The position numbers were made by a program, and so were the translations under genes. Below, one piece after another: positions 8,636 to 18,945 of a stretch of 64,000 nucleotides of DNA (position 1 is its first letter; each line of letters begins with the position of its first letter). Source of the stretch: Methylotenera sp. L2L1 (GTDB lineage Bacteria; Pseudomonadota; Gammaproteobacteria; Burkholderiales; Methylophilaceae); contig NZ_JQMG01000001.1 in assembly GCF_000744605.1 (NCBI RefSeq), forward strand, positions 1,922,001 to 1,986,000. Direction: 5' to 3'. The notes under the pieces were generated by a model that was given only the letters and a program-made list of their open reading frames with translations, searched no databases and was not told where the DNA came from.

Positions 8636-8892
8636 GTTTTTACTGAGCAACTTGAGTGATACTAGAGTGTTGCAGTGGTGCTTATTACTGATGTAGTTAG
8701 GCAAAATCTATACACTCTTTATATTTTCTATATCTTCAAAATTACGATATTTGAGTATTTGAAATCACATCACCGTTGATAGTGATGTTACCGATTGATG
8801 TGACGCTTAGATTCATTCTGGCGAGTTTGCATTAAATTTCTTTAAACTTTTTACAATTACTTGTTAAATTTAGTGTTAAATACTAATAAATA
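8636..8892. other. Upstream region of lon, no gene
   Basis: A+T-rich intergenic DNA between the clpX terminator and the lon promoter. A small inverted repeat CATCAC (8768-8773) / GTGATG (8782-8787) is present, with further GATGTGAC-like words next to it. No reading frame or RNA gene was seen. Confidence 0.4.
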
Positions 8893-8920
8893 CTTGAACT
8901 GTTAATAGTTATCCCCATCA
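8893..8920 (+). promoter_or_regulatory. Sigma-32 (heat shock) promoter of lon
   Basis: CTTGAAC (8893-8899), a 13-bp spacer and CCCCATCA (8913-8920) match the RpoH consensus CTTGAAA-N11-16-CCCCATNT nearly perfectly, 57 bp ahead of the lon ATG. lon is a classic heat shock gene. Confidence 0.85.
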
Positions 8921-8976
8921 ATCAATATATAAGCGTTTTTTGGCTTAACTCTTAGCTTAATTTTGGAAGTCTACTC

Positions 8977-11436
8977 ATGGCACAATCATTACCTTCATAC
9001 AATCCAGATAGCGGATTATTACCGTTACTACCTTTGCGTGATGTCGTTGTATATCCGCATTTGGTGATCCCACTTTTTGTTGGGCGCACAAAATCTGTTA
9101 AAGCGCTTGAGATTGCGTCAGAAGGCAATAAGCAAATTTTATTGGTCGCACAAAAGTCAGCGAACAAAGATGATCCAGAAGCCAGTGACTTACATGAAGT
9201 AGGTACAGTGGCGACTGTGTTGCAAATGCTTAAGTTGCCTGATGGCACGGTAAAAGTCCTAGTTGAGGGTGTACAGCGTGCACGCGTCAGTGAGTTTACT
9301 GAGGCTGAAGAGTGTTTTGCTGCGCGTGCAGAATTAATTGCTGAGTCAGTGAGTGATGTTGAAATCCAAGCGTTAATGCGCACGGTATTTGCGCAGTTTG
9401 ATCAATATGTGAAGTTGAATAAAAAGATTCCTCCTGAAATTTTAACTTCGCTTGCCAGCATTGATGAAGCTAGCCGCCTAGCCGATACTATTGCTGCGCA
9501 TCTGACTTTGAAGCTAGAAGAAAAGCAAAAAATTCTGGAGATGATTGATGTTGCCGAGCGTTTGGAGCATTTGCTACGCCTAATGGAAGGCGAAATTGAC
9601 ATTCTGCAAGTAGAAAAACGTATCCGTGGTCGCGTTAAGCGTCAGATGGAAAAAACACAGCGCGAATACTATTTGAATGAGCAAGTAAAAGCGATTCAAA
9701 AAGAGCTGGGCGAGCAAGATGAAAATGCCGAAATGGATGAGCTTGAGAAGCGCATCGATGAAGCACGTATGCCTAAAGAAGCGCTGGCTAAAGTATCTAG
9801 TGAGCTTAAAAAGTTAAAACTGATGTCGCCAATGTCGGCAGAGGCTTCTGTGGTGCGTAATTATATTGATACACTCATTAACTTGCCTTGGAAGAAAAAA
9901 ACAAAAATCAGTAAAGATTTAGTGAAAGCTGAGGCTGTGTTAGATGATGATCACTTCGGTTTGGAAAAGGTTAAAGAACGTATTGTTGAGTACCTCGCGG
10001 TGCAGCAGCGTGTAGATAAGATTAAAGCACCAATCTTATGCTTGGTCGGACCTCCTGGTGTTGGTAAAACGTCATTAGGACAAAGCATTGCCAAAGCGGT
10101 GAACAGAAAGTTTATTCGTATGGCGCTGGGTGGTGTGCGAGATGAGTCTGAAATCCGTGGGCATCGCCGTACTTACATTGGCTCAATGCCAGGCAAGATT
10201 TTGCAGAGCATGAGCAAAGTGGGGGTTAAAAACCCATTGTTCCTGCTTGATGAGGTCGATAAGTTAGGTCAAGACTTTAGAGGTGACCCTTCATCTGCAT
10301 TGCTGGAAGTGCTTGATCCAGAACAGAATCATACATTTGCTGACCACTACATCGAAGTTGAGTACGATTTGTCAGACGTGATGTTTGTGGCAACCGCTAA
10401 CTCAATGAATATTCCTGCGCCTTTATTAGATCGTATGGAAATCATTAATCTATCTGGTTATACAGAAGATGAAAAAGTGAATATCGCGATGCGTTATTTA
10501 TTGCCTAAACAACTTAAATCTCACGGTTTGAAAGACCTGGAGGTGCATATTTCTGAGCCGGCAATTCGTGATGTTGTGCGTTTCTATACACGTGAAGCTG
10601 GTGTGCGTAGATTGGAACAAGAAGTCGCTAAAATTTGCCGTAAAGTGGTAAAAGAATTGCTCACGACTAAAGCGAAGCAAGGTGCAAAAGCACCTAAAAA
10701 AATCAACGTGACACCAAAAAATCTTGATAAGTATCTTGGTGTTCAACGTTATGATTTTGGTGTTGCCGCAAAAGAGAATCAAGTTGGTCAGGTAACAGGT
10801 TTGGCTTGGACATCTGTGGGTGGTGAGTTGCTGACAATTGAGGCGGTATTATTGCCTGGTAAAGGTAAAACCACGACAACAGGTAAGCTGGGCGATGTGA
10901 TGAAAGAATCTACACAAGCAGCGATGAGTGTTGTGCGTAGCAGGGCTGAGCGTTTGGGGATCGCAGGTAACTTTTATGAAGAACATGACATTCATATTCA
11001 CTTTCCTGAAGGCGCAACACCTAAAGATGGGCCAAGTGCTGGTATCGCCATTACAACAGCATTAGTTTCAATTTTAACTGGAATTCCTGTCCGTGCAGAT
11101 GTTGCTATGACTGGTGAAATCACCTTGCGTGGAGAAGTGTTGCCGATCGGTGGCTTAAAAGAGAAGCTATTGGCTGCGCATCGTGGCGGCATTAAAACAG
11201 TGCTGATTCCACAGCAGAATGTGAAAGACTTGGCAGATATTCCTGAGAACATTAAAAACCATTTGGATATCCATCCGGTTCAATGGATTGATGATGTATT
11301 AGCATTGGCGTTGGCTTCAAAACCTGTACCATTGCCTGAAGGGGGAGATGCTAACGATAATGTTGCAAAAGAGGTTCAACCTGCTGATAAATCAAAAGAA
11401 AATCCAGATGCAGTAATTGAAACAACAAAGCATTAA
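8977..11436 (+). CDS. lon: Lon ATP-dependent protease
   Basis: 819 aa. The N-terminal substrate-recognition domain ([20 protein letters not shown]) is followed by a coiled-coil region, an AAA+ domain with Walker A GPPGVGKT (358-365) and [11 protein letters not shown] Walker B, and the LonA proteolytic domain with the nucleophile Ser687 in [10 protein letters not shown] and the catalytic Lys in [14 protein letters not shown]. It degrades misfolded and regulatory proteins. A GGAAG ribosome binding site supports the ATG. It sits in the common clpX-lon-hupB order under its own heat shock promoter. The last 30 residues are charged and low-complexity. Confidence 0.98.
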   Translation: MAQSLPSYNPDSGLLPLLPLRDVVVYPHLVIPLFVGRTKSVKALEIASEGNKQILLVAQKSANKDDPEASDLHEVGTVATVLQMLKLPDGTVKVLVEGVQRARVSEFTEAEECFAARAELIAESVSDVEIQALMRTVFAQFDQYVKLNKKIPPEILTSLASIDEASRLADTIAAHLTLKLEEKQKILEMIDVAERLEHLLRLMEGEIDILQVEKRIRGRVKRQMEKTQREYYLNEQVKAIQKELGEQDENAEMDELEKRIDEARMPKEALAKVSSELKKLKLMSPMSAEASVVRNYIDTLINLPWKKKTKISKDLVKAEAVLDDDHFGLEKVKERIVEYLAVQQRVDKIKAPILCLVGPPGVGKTSLGQSIAKAVNRKFIRMALGGVRDESEIRGHRRTYIGSMPGKILQSMSKVGVKNPLFLLDEVDKLGQDFRGDPSSALLEVLDPEQNHTFADHYIEVEYDLSDVMFVATANSMNIPAPLLDRMEIINLSGYTEDEKVNIAMRYLLPKQLKSHGLKDLEVHISEPAIRDVVRFYTREAGVRRLEQEVAKICRKVVKELLTTKAKQGAKAPKKINVTPKNLDKYLGVQRYDFGVAAKENQVGQVTGLAWTSVGGELLTIEAVLLPGKGKTTTTGKLGDVMKESTQAAMSVVRSRAERLGIAGNFYEEHDIHIHFPEGATPKDGPSAGIAITTALVSILTGIPVRADVAMTGEITLRGEVLPIGGLKEKLLAAHRGGIKTVLIPQQNVKDLADIPENIKNHLDIHPVQWIDDVLALALASKPVPLPEGGDANDNVAKEVQPADKSKENPDAVIETTKH

Positions 11437-11467
11437 AAAATAAGTGCGCTATAAACCGCATAAAAGC

Positions 11468-11497
11468 TTGACATAGTCTTTGTTGGCTTGATATAAA
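11468..11497 (+). promoter_or_regulatory. Sigma-70 promoter of hupB
   Basis: TTGACA (11468-11473), an 18-bp spacer and TATAAA (11492-11497) give a near-consensus promoter about 75 bp before the hupB GTG start. Confidence 0.7.
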
Positions 11498-11572
11498 GCT
11501 GATACGGGTGTTTTGTTACCCAGACAGTTTGCCGAAGTTTTTTATTTAATAAACCTTGAGAGGGGATTACAC

Positions 11573-11845
11573 GTGAATAAATCAGAACTAATTGACGACA
11601 TTGCTAGTGCCGCAGGTATTTCAAAAGCTGCTGCTGGTCGCGCGCTAGATGCAACAACTGCTGCAATAACAAAAGCAATAAAAAAAGGTGATCTAGTAAC
11701 ATTGATTGGCTTTGGTACGTTTTATGTAGGTAAACGTGAGGCTCGCAACGGCCGTAATCCACGTACAGGTGAGACAATTAAAATTCAAGCTGCAAATTCT
11801 CCTAAATTTAGGGCTGGTAAAGCGCTTAAAGATGCTGTAAACTAG
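11573..11845 (+). CDS. hupB: HU-beta-like nucleoid protein
   Basis: 90 aa from the GTG at 11573, preceded by GAGAGGGG at good spacing. An in-frame ATG 60 bp upstream would add 20 residues absent from the family, so the GTG is preferred. The sequence [20 protein letters not shown], the [21 protein letters not shown]-wrapping arm and [13 protein letters not shown] are typical of HU. It binds DNA non-specifically as a dimer. tRNA-Val starts 19 bp after the stop and may share the transcript. Confidence 0.96.
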   Translation: MNKSELIDDIASAAGISKAAAGRALDATTAAITKAIKKGDLVTLIGFGTFYVGKREARNGRNPRTGETIKIQAANSPKFRAGKALKDAVN

Positions 11846-11864
11846 CGTCTTCGTTGGTGATGCA

Positions 11865-11940
11865 GGGTGCTTAGCTCAGTTGGTAGAGCGTCGCCCTTAC
11901 AAGGCGAATGTCAGCGGTTCGACCCCGTTAGCACCCACCA
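11865..11940 (+). tRNA. tRNA-Val (anticodon TAC)
   Basis: 76 nt with encoded CCA. Acceptor GGGTGCT/AGCACCC, anticodon loop CTTACAA and T loop TTCGACC all fold in the standard cloverleaf. Confidence 0.97.
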
Positions 11941-12111
11941 AAAACCAACGATGATGTAATGTGACTAAGCCGTTTTTAATTTTATAAATTGAGAGTGCTA
12001 GTAGTTTAGGCACTCTTTATTTTGTGAAAATTTTACAATAGTTAGATGGTTGTAATGATTAAAAGCGCAAGTATTTAGTATATTGTTATGTGAATAATGT
12101 ACTGAGTTTAT

Positions 12112-12188
12112 GGAGTGGTAGTTCAGTTGGTTAGAATACCGGCCTGTCACGCCGGGGGTCGCGGGTTCGAGTCCCGTCCACTCCGCCA
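12112..12188 (+). tRNA. tRNA-Asp (anticodon GTC)
   Basis: 77 nt with encoded CCA. Acceptor GGAGTGG/CCACTCC, anticodon stem CCGGC/GCCGG with loop CTGTCAC and T arm GCGGG/CCCGT are all present. It lies 171 bp after tRNA-Val and is followed by a strong terminator. Confidence 0.97.
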
Positions 12189-12191
12189 AAC

Positions 12192-12223
12192 AAAAAAGCG
12201 AGCCTTCATGGCTCGCTTTTTTT
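12192..12223 (+). terminator. Intrinsic terminator after tRNA-Asp
   Basis: The stem AAAAAAGCGAGCC / GGCTCGCTTTTTT with a 5-nt loop starts 4 bases after the CCA end. Confidence 0.93.
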
Positions 12224-12438
12224 ATTTCTATTAGCGCTTATTTCTTTAATTAAGATGCTGAATTAGCAGCAAGTTATCATGAACTTGTTTTGCTAATCGC
12301 TTGTCATCACTCACTCGGCTAATGTTTCAAGTATAACTTGTGATATATTAATGGCCTTTCGTTTGCAATTGATTTTTGATCAATTGTGACCTTTTACTTT
12401 TTTAATGATTTTAGTGCATATTTTAAGAAGAGAACTTT

Positions 12439-14337
12439 ATGTTAGATAGTATCCGCTCTGTGGCTAAAGGCTGGGTTGGTAAAGCGATATTGGCTTTAAT
12501 TACGATTCCTTTTGCTTTATTTGGAATTGACTCTTATTTGAGTGATGCTGGCAATAATGTTGCGATAGCGAAAGTTGATGGTAGTGAGATCTCTGTGCAG
12601 GCTTATTCAAATGCAATGCAAAGCTTACGTACTCGTATGCAAAACGAGGGTAAAGTAGATCAAGCGCAATTAGATAGTCCACAAGTAAAAGCAATGGTGC
12701 TAGACCAATTAATTAATGAGCAGTTGCTAGAAAAAGAAATTCAACAAGCTAACTATAAAATTAGTGATGCGCATTTAGCTACCTATGTTACAGCGATGCC
12801 ATCGTTCCAAAAGGACGGTAAATTTTCTCAAGAGTTGTATGATGAGCTGTTACAGCAAAACAGATACACACCGAAGAAATTTGAAGCTGAGATTCGCGCT
12901 AGTTTATTGGCACAGCAAGCACAAGATGGCATTACTAAGCTTGGTTTTATTTCAACCGCACGTGCAGACAAAACATTAAAGTTGTTGAATCAAAAACGTC
13001 TGGTCACTGTGTCTGAGCTTAAAACTAAAGATTTTCTTGATCAAGTGAAGGTTGACCCAGCTGAAGTAAAAGCATACTACGAAAAACATAAAGATAAGTT
13101 GCGTGATCCTGAGCAAGTTAAAATTGAATTCTTATTGCTATCTGCAAGTAGTTTAGTGCCTGGTATTAAAGTAGATGATGCGGATGTGAAGCGTTACTAC
13201 GATGAGAATGCAGCTAAATTTAAAGGTAACGAACAAAGACGTGCTAGCCATATTTTGATTGGTTTTGGTGTGAATGCAACGCCAGAACAAAAGCAAGAGG
13301 CTAAGGATAAGGCCCAAGCTTTATTAGCAACTATCAAAAAGAATCCTAAGTCTTTTGAAGAGTTAGCAATTAAAAACTCACAAGATCCTGGTTCTGCCAC
13401 TAAAGGTGGTGACTTGGGTAGTTTTGGCCGCGGTGCGATGGTTAAGCCATTTGAAGAAGCGGCATTTAGTATGAAGGTGAATGAGGTTAGTGATTTGGTA
13501 GAGTCTGAATTTGGCTACCATATTATTAAACTGACGGAAGTTTCAGGTCAAAGTTCTGATTTTGAAAGTTTGAAACCGCAGATTAAAGGCGAATTGATTT
13601 TCCAAAAAGCGCAAGCTGAGTTTATTGAGAAAGCGGAAAGCTTTAGCAATGCGGTTTATGAGCAATCTGATAGCTTGGCACCAACGGCGAAGATGTTCGG
13701 TGGACAGGTGCAGCTTTCTGGATGGATGTCACGTGAAGATGCGGCTAAGTTCTTTAAGAGCGATAAAATCGTTGGTTTAATCTTCTCTCAAGAGTCTTTA
13801 AAAGAGCGTCGTAATACAGAAGCTGTTGAGGTATCACCTAATAATCTAGTGTCAGCACGGGTGCTTGACTATAAGCCATCAGCAGCAAAAACATTTGATG
13901 CTGTAAAAGCAGGTATTGAAGATTTGCTTAAGCTTGAGGCTGCTGCAAAGTTAGCTGTGACCAAAGGTGAAGAAGCTTTGAAAGCTTTGCGTGCAGGCGG
14001 CTCTGTGGATACGCTGGATTGGATTCCTGAAGTAATGGTAGACCGTAAAAATGCACAAGGCTTGACACAGCTTGCAATGACGCAAGTGTTTAAAACGGAT
14101 GTGAGCAAATTACCAGCTTATTCTGGATTAGCAGACAGCAAGTTGGGCTATATGATTGTGAAAGTGGTTGAGGTCGATACATCAAGTATTGCGGATGCTG
14201 AATCAGTGAACACTGCTAAAGCTGAGCTTAACCAAGTGTTATCCGATGAATATATGGCAGCGTATAAACAATCATTACGTGAAAAGGTTAAAGTGACTGT
14301 GAATCAACGTTTGCTATTAGAGAATACTAATAACTAA
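12439..14337 (+). CDS. ppiD: PpiD-like periplasmic folding factor (SurA/parvulin type)
   Basis: 632 aa. A single N-terminal membrane anchor (about 13-32, KAILALITIPFALFGIDSYL) is followed by a SurA_N-like helical domain and a parvulin domain (about 263-360, with ASHILIGFG and GGDLGSFGRGAMVKPFEEAAF), then a C-terminal helical region. It acts at the periplasmic face of the inner membrane near SecYEG on newly exported proteins. The tig/clp/lon/hupB/ppiD order is conserved. An inverted repeat CAATTGAT/ATCAATTG (12366-12386) lies upstream; no CpxR box was found there, unlike E. coli ppiD. Confidence 0.93.
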   Translation: MLDSIRSVAKGWVGKAILALITIPFALFGIDSYLSDAGNNVAIAKVDGSEISVQAYSNAMQSLRTRMQNEGKVDQAQLDSPQVKAMVLDQLINEQLLEKEIQQANYKISDAHLATYVTAMPSFQKDGKFSQELYDELLQQNRYTPKKFEAEIRASLLAQQAQDGITKLGFISTARADKTLKLLNQKRLVTVSELKTKDFLDQVKVDPAEVKAYYEKHKDKLRDPEQVKIEFLLLSASSLVPGIKVDDADVKRYYDENAAKFKGNEQRRASHILIGFGVNATPEQKQEAKDKAQALLATIKKNPKSFEELAIKNSQDPGSATKGGDLGSFGRGAMVKPFEEAAFSMKVNEVSDLVESEFGYHIIKLTEVSGQSSDFESLKPQIKGELIFQKAQAEFIEKAESFSNAVYEQSDSLAPTAKMFGGQVQLSGWMSREDAAKFFKSDKIVGLIFSQESLKERRNTEAVEVSPNNLVSARVLDYKPSAAKTFDAVKAGIEDLLKLEAAAKLAVTKGEEALKALRAGGSVDTLDWIPEVMVDRKNAQGLTQLAMTQVFKTDVSKLPAYSGLADSKLGYMIVKVVEVDTSSIADAESVNTAKAELNQVLSDEYMAAYKQSLREKVKVTVNQRLLLENTNN

Positions 14338-14393
14338 TGAGATGCTGACTGACCCCTGCGAATGGGGTTGGTAATGCATACGCAGTAGGTAAC

Positions 14394-14420
14394 AAAAAAG
14401 GCACCTTAGGTGCCTTTTTT
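14394..14420. terminator. Bidirectional terminator between ppiD and fabI
   Basis: AAAAAAGGCACC-TTA-GGTGCCTTTTTT is symmetric with A and T runs on both sides. It can end both the rightward ppiD and the leftward fabI transcripts. Confidence 0.9.
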
Positions 14421-14463
14421 GTTGTTGAGTAGTGTCGGTGATTTATAACGACACTAATAGCAT

Positions 14464-15249
14464 TTAATCAATGCTGCCAGCAGCCGTAATGTTCATACCA
14501 CCGTCTACGTACGTGATTTCACCAGTAATACCAGATGCTAGGTCGCTACATAGGAATGCTGAGGCATTACCTACTTCTTCGATCGTGACATTTCTACGTA
14601 ATGCTGCATGCTTCTCGTTAAAGCCAATCATCTTGTCAAAGTCTGCAATACCTGACGCTGCAAGCGTTTTAATCGGGCCTGCAGACACCGCGTTAACGCG
14701 GATGCCACGTGGGCCTAAACTTTGTGCTAAATAGCGTACATTGGCTTCTAAACTTGCTTTAGCTAAGCCCATGACGTTGTAGTTTGGCATTGTGCGTTCT
14801 GCACCTAGGTAGCTCAGTGTTAATAGGCTGCCTTTACGACCTTCCATCATAGGGTAGGCGGCTTTAGCCAGTGCTGAGAAGCTGTATGAACTAATGTCGT
14901 GTGCAATACGGAAATATTCGCGGTCAACAGCCTCGAGGTAGTCGCCAGCAAGTGCGACTTTTGGTACAAAGGCAACAGAGTGCACTAATGAATCTAAACC
15001 ATCCCAGTGTTTCGCTAGCGCAGGGAATAGTGCATCGATTTGCGCGTCTTCTGCAACATCACATGGCAACACAATTTTTGAATCAAAATCTGCGGCTAAG
15101 TCTGCAACGCGTTTTTCATGTTTGTCAACTTGATAAGTGAATGCGAGTTCAGCGCCTTCTCTTTTCATTGCAGCGGCAATGCCGTAAGCGATTGAGCGGT
15201 TACTTAATAAGCCCGCGATGAGTACTTTTTTACCAGCTAAGAATCCCAT
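14464..15249 (-). CDS. fabI: Enoyl-ACP reductase (NADH), FabI
   Basis: 261 aa. The divergent short-chain dehydrogenase pattern of FabI is clear: [13 protein letters not shown] cofactor loop, catalytic Tyr157 and Lys164 in [20 protein letters not shown], and [12 protein letters not shown]. Tyr147 is also present (E. coli Tyr146/Tyr156/Lys163). It catalyses the last reduction of each fatty acid elongation cycle and is the triclosan target. It follows the ABC permease genes on the same strand with a 98-bp gap. Confidence 0.97.
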   Translation of the reverse strand: MGFLAGKKVLIAGLLSNRSIAYGIAAAMKREGAELAFTYQVDKHEKRVADLAADFDSKIVLPCDVAEDAQIDALFPALAKHWDGLDSLVHSVAFVPKVALAGDYLEAVDREYFRIAHDISSYSFSALAKAAYPMMEGRKGSLLTLSYLGAERTMPNYNVMGLAKASLEANVRYLAQSLGPRGIRVNAVSAGPIKTLAASGIADFDKMIGFNEKHAALRRNVTIEEVGNASAFLCSDLASGITGEITYVDGGMNITAAGSID

Positions 15250-15347
15250 AGTTATTTCCTATTTACTTGTCATTAGAGGAGGGGGTGGTTTAGCGCCTGC
15301 TAAACTCGATAGTTGCGAGATGGCTTAGATTGGATTGATAGGCGGAA

Positions 15348-16193
15348 TTAATGATTTGTTCCACTTCGTGGGTCTAGTGCATCACGCAAACCCTCACCAA
15401 GCAGATTATAACCTAACACGGTAATTAAAATCGCTAATCCAGGAAACAAGGATAGCCACCAAGCGAATTGAATATATTCTTTACCGTCAGTTAATATATT
15501 GCCCCATGAGGCTTGCGGTGCTTGCACACCTAAACCTAAAAAGCTTAGTCCCGATTCCATGAGTACTGCACCTGCCACGCCTAGTACTGCGCTGACAATA
15601 ATAGGCGTCAGGCTGTTAGGCAGTAAGTGCGTAAAGATGAGCCTGGTGTTTTTTGCACCTAATGTGCGCGACGCCATCACGAATTCACGTTCATTTAAAC
15701 TTAGGAATTCTGCACGGACTAGCCTTGTGACGCCCATCCATGAGGTGAGGCCAATCACAATCATGATGTTGATTATAGAGGGGGTTAGAAATGCGATGAC
15801 GGCTAGGATTAGAAAGAAACTAGGGATCGAGAGCATGACGTCAACGATACGCATAATGAATGTGTCTACCCAGCCACGATAAAAGCCAGCGAGTGCACCA
15901 AGTAATATACCAATCGCAGTCGAGATGCCAACCGCTACAAGGCCCACTAGCAGCGAAATACGGCCGCCATACAGCATACGGCTAAGCACATCACGTCCAA
16001 GCCCATCTGTTCCCATCCAATGCTGCATAGAGGGCTCTAGCAAGATTGCTTTTACATCAATGTAGTTAGGGTCGTATGGTGCGACGATAGGGGCGAGCAT
16101 TGATAGCAGGAATACGCATACGATAATGATGAAACCAGCTAATGAAAGTGGGTTAGATAATGCTTTTTTAAAGAGATCTGTTTGCATGCTCAT
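15348..16193 (-). CDS. OppC/DppC-type peptide ABC transporter permease
   Basis: 281 aa, about six membrane segments. The N-terminal OppC_N segment (LAGFIIIVCVFLLSMLAPIV) precedes the binding-protein-dependent transport domain, with GTDGLGRDVLSRMLYGGRIS and the EAA loop EFVMASRTLGAKNTRLIFTH. Family members form a heterodimeric channel with an OppB-type partner. It is last of three ABC genes and 22 bp after the partner permease. No ATPase gene is adjacent. Confidence 0.93.
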   Translation of the reverse strand: MSMQTDLFKKALSNPLSLAGFIIIVCVFLLSMLAPIVAPYDPNYIDVKAILLEPSMQHWMGTDGLGRDVLSRMLYGGRISLLVGLVAVGISTAIGILLGALAGFYRGWVDTFIMRIVDVMLSIPSFFLILAVIAFLTPSIINIMIVIGLTSWMGVTRLVRAEFLSLNEREFVMASRTLGAKNTRLIFTHLLPNSLTPIIVSAVLGVAGAVLMESGLSFLGLGVQAPQASWGNILTDGKEYIQFAWWLSLFPGLAILITVLGYNLLGEGLRDALDPRSGTNH

Positions 16194-16215
16194 CTTTATT
16201 AAACCTTAAATACGG

Positions 16216-17238
16216 TTAAGCCTTTGCTACGCCACGACGTACACGTGGGTCTGCCCATGCGTAGGCTACATCTGCAAGTAAGTTACCAATCAATGTTAGC
16301 GCTGAGCCTATCGTGAGTATACCCATGACCACTGGAAAGTCTCGCATCAGTACTGCATCGTAAAATAACTTACCCATGCCTGGAATTGCGAAGATAGTTT
16401 CTGCAATAACAGAACCGCCAATCAGGCCTGGGATGGAGAGCCCAATAATTGTGATAAGTGGCAATAAAGCATTGCGTAAAGCATGCGTGTAAACCACCTT
16501 GCGCTCACCTAAGCCTTTAGCGCGAGCTGTGGTGATGTAATCTTGTTGAAGCACGTCTAGCATGCCATTTTTAACAAATAGAGTGATGCCTGCAAGACCG
16601 GTGATGGATGGAATGACGACCGGTAAGAATAAATGACTAAACGTGTCTTTTACTTTGCCCCAAGTATCTAATGTGTCGTAATTGAGGCTGTGCATGCCCG
16701 AGATTGGAAACCAGTTGTTGACTACGCCCAGCCAGTACATCAGCAATAGCGATAACCAAAAGCCCGGAATTGAAAAACCAATGAAATTAAACAGGGTAAT
16801 TGATCGGTCTTGCCAGCCTTGATATTTATGCGCGGCGATGATGCCGAGGGGGATTGCCAGCGATAAAGTGATGGCAAGGCCTAGCAGATTAATCATCAGC
16901 GTAATGGGTAAGGCTTGCTGTATGAGCCCCTCAGTGATGTTGCCATCAGCATCTTTTGTTTGCCAAAACACGGGTTTTTGATGCGAGGCGAATGATTTAC
17001 CAAAATCCAATGTAACCATTCGTTTTAACCACAAACCGTACTGAACAATGATTGGCTTATCTAGATTGTACATTTCACGCAGTTTTTGACGTGACTCTTC
17101 ACTGGCTTTTGGGTTAAAAGCTGATTCATTGTTGGTGATGTCACCAGGCGCTAAATGCATGATGAAAAATGAGATTAGGCTGATGCCAATCAGCATCGGT
17201 ATCATCCACAAAACACGTTTGATTAGGTATTTAAACAT
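16216..17238 (-). CDS. OppB/DppB-type peptide ABC transporter permease
   Basis: 340 aa. Starts MFKYLIKRVLWMIPMLIGIS as in OppB/YejB proteins; the EAA loop YITTARAKGLGERKVVYTHA is followed by LPLITIIGLSIPGLIGGSVI. About six membrane helices with an N-terminal periplasmic insert. It begins 5 bp after the stop of the solute-binding lipoprotein gene, so the two are translationally close and surely cotranscribed. Confidence 0.93.
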   Translation of the reverse strand: MFKYLIKRVLWMIPMLIGISLISFFIMHLAPGDITNNESAFNPKASEESRQKLREMYNLDKPIIVQYGLWLKRMVTLDFGKSFASHQKPVFWQTKDADGNITEGLIQQALPITLMINLLGLAITLSLAIPLGIIAAHKYQGWQDRSITLFNFIGFSIPGFWLSLLLMYWLGVVNNWFPISGMHSLNYDTLDTWGKVKDTFSHLFLPVVIPSITGLAGITLFVKNGMLDVLQQDYITTARAKGLGERKVVYTHALRNALLPLITIIGLSIPGLIGGSVIAETIFAIPGMGKLFYDAVLMRDFPVVMGILTIGSALTLIGNLLADVAYAWADPRVRRGVAKA

Positions 17239-17243
17239 AGTTG

Positions 17244-18902
17244 TTAATGTGCGCTAATTTCGTTTCTTCTTAAAGATTGCGGGATGTACCAATCTTGTGA
17301 GTTATGGCCGATACCAGCAGGTGGTGCTGGGTCATCAATGCCTTTGACTCGTTTGTGAATGGCGGTTAAGCCGTAGCCTGCGGACAAATAGATGATGGGG
17401 CTGTCTTCTAATAAGGTTGCTGAGAACTGATGGTAAATTTCCATGCGTTTATCTGGGTTAAGTTCTAGCCTGCCTTGTTCAAGCAATTTGTCAATTTTAG
17501 GGTTGTTGTAACCGATAAAGTTAAATTGCCCAGGCGCTTGCTGGCTAGAGTGCCAGATGTTGTATTGGTCAGGGTCTAAACCTAAGCCCCAGCCCAGCAC
17601 TACAACATCAAAATCACCGGTTTTAATAAAGCGGCTGATGAAGCTCGCCCATTCTATGGCGCGAATTTGGACGTCAATGCCTACTTCTTTCAGTCTGCGT
17701 TGAATCAATACAGCAGATTTTTCACGCTCTTTGTTCTGGTTTGTGATGATTTCAAAGCTAAACGGTTTGCCATCACGCTCTAAAGTGCCATCGTTATTAG
17801 TGTCTGTGAAGCCAGCTTCTTTCAGCAATGCACGTGCTTTAGCAGGATCGTAAGGATAGGGCGTTAGGGCAGGATTGCTCCAGCGTGTGCCTGGCTTATA
17901 AGGCGAGGCAATGTTAATACCTAGCCCCAAATAAACACCATCGATGATTTCTTGTTTGTCGATGGCGTAATTGATAGCACGGCGCACACGTACGTCATCA
18001 AAAGGTTTGTGTTTCAGATTAAAGCCCATATAGGTATAGCTGTTGCCAAGCTCTTTATATAGCGCTAATTTCTTTTGCAACTCTGGGCGAGCCGGGATAA
18101 TTCTTGAATATTTAATCGGGTCTAAACCCATTAGGTCGATGTTGTCGGCCATTAACTCTAAGAACTGTGCGGAATTGTCAGGAATAATCCGTGTAATCAG
18201 ATTGTCGATTTGGGCGGGTCCAAGTACAGAGTTGGCATTTCTAGAAAGTTTGAGATGTTCGCCGTGATTCCAGCTATCTAATTTGTAATAGTTGCTACCA
18301 ACTGGGCTGCGAGCAAATGCTGTCGTGTGCAGATCTTTGCCCTCAAGCAGATGTTTTGGCAATATTTGTAGCCCAGCCCAGCTATCTAGTGCTGGCGCAT
18401 AAGCTTGTTCATAACTGACACGAAATGTTTGTGCATCGGGTGTTTCTGCTTTTTTTACCAGCAAGAAGTCTGATGCGTATGGGCTGGCATTCTTCTCATC
18501 GGTCACGGCTTGCCATGTGAACAGTACATCTGCACTAGTGAGCGGTTTTTTGTCTGCCCACTTTAAATTTGGCTTAAGCTTAAATGTAATGGTCTTTTGG
18601 TCTGCAGAAATGTCCCAATGTTCGACAAGGTCACCTTCTAGCTCAAGGTTTTTGTCGTATTTCAATAAGCTATTAAATATGTTGCTACTGATTGCCGATG
18701 AAGCGGATTCCCCTGCAATCATCGAAATTAAGCCGCTAGGCTCGCCGGTCATTGCATTGATCAGTGTACCGCCTGAAACCTGCGGGGAGCTAACGTTGTA
18801 ATCAATCTGACTTTGTTTGTCGGTGGAGGAACTGCACCCTGCGATCAACAAGGCTAGTGATAGGCTAATCGCAATGTTTAGGTTTAACAATAATGGAGAC
18901 AT
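17244..18902 (-). CDS. Family 5 peptide-binding lipoprotein of an ABC transporter
   Basis: 552 aa. A lipoprotein signal (lipobox LIAGC, Cys23) precedes an SBP_bac_5 domain: LVEHWDISADQKTITFKLKP, FDDVRVRRAINYAIDKQEII and the C-terminal FDVVVLGWGLGLDPD...WHSSQ segment. It should capture peptides, or murein-derived peptides, for the OppB/OppC-type permeases that follow. Downstream of mltD by 43 bp on the same strand, so the lytic transglycosylase and transporter may be coexpressed. Substrate is unknown. Confidence 0.92.
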   Translation of the reverse strand: MSPLLLNLNIAISLSLALLIAGCSSSTDKQSQIDYNVSSPQVSGGTLINAMTGEPSGLISMIAGESASSAISSNIFNSLLKYDKNLELEGDLVEHWDISADQKTITFKLKPNLKWADKKPLTSADVLFTWQAVTDEKNASPYASDFLLVKKAETPDAQTFRVSYEQAYAPALDSWAGLQILPKHLLEGKDLHTTAFARSPVGSNYYKLDSWNHGEHLKLSRNANSVLGPAQIDNLITRIIPDNSAQFLELMADNIDLMGLDPIKYSRIIPARPELQKKLALYKELGNSYTYMGFNLKHKPFDDVRVRRAINYAIDKQEIIDGVYLGLGINIASPYKPGTRWSNPALTPYPYDPAKARALLKEAGFTDTNNDGTLERDGKPFSFEIITNQNKEREKSAVLIQRRLKEVGIDVQIRAIEWASFISRFIKTGDFDVVVLGWGLGLDPDQYNIWHSSQQAPGQFNFIGYNNPKIDKLLEQGRLELNPDKRMEIYHQFSATLLEDSPIIYLSAGYGLTAIHKRVKGIDDPAPPAGIGHNSQDWYIPQSLRRNEISAH

Positions 18903-18945
18903 TGACGGTCTTTATCTATGACTGTGTTTATTTAGTATCATGTCG

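Noticed and set aside
11998-12189. Minus-strand frame with MAEWTGLEPATPGVTGRYSN
   Set aside because: This is the antisense translation of tRNA-Asp, a well-known spurious protein in databases.
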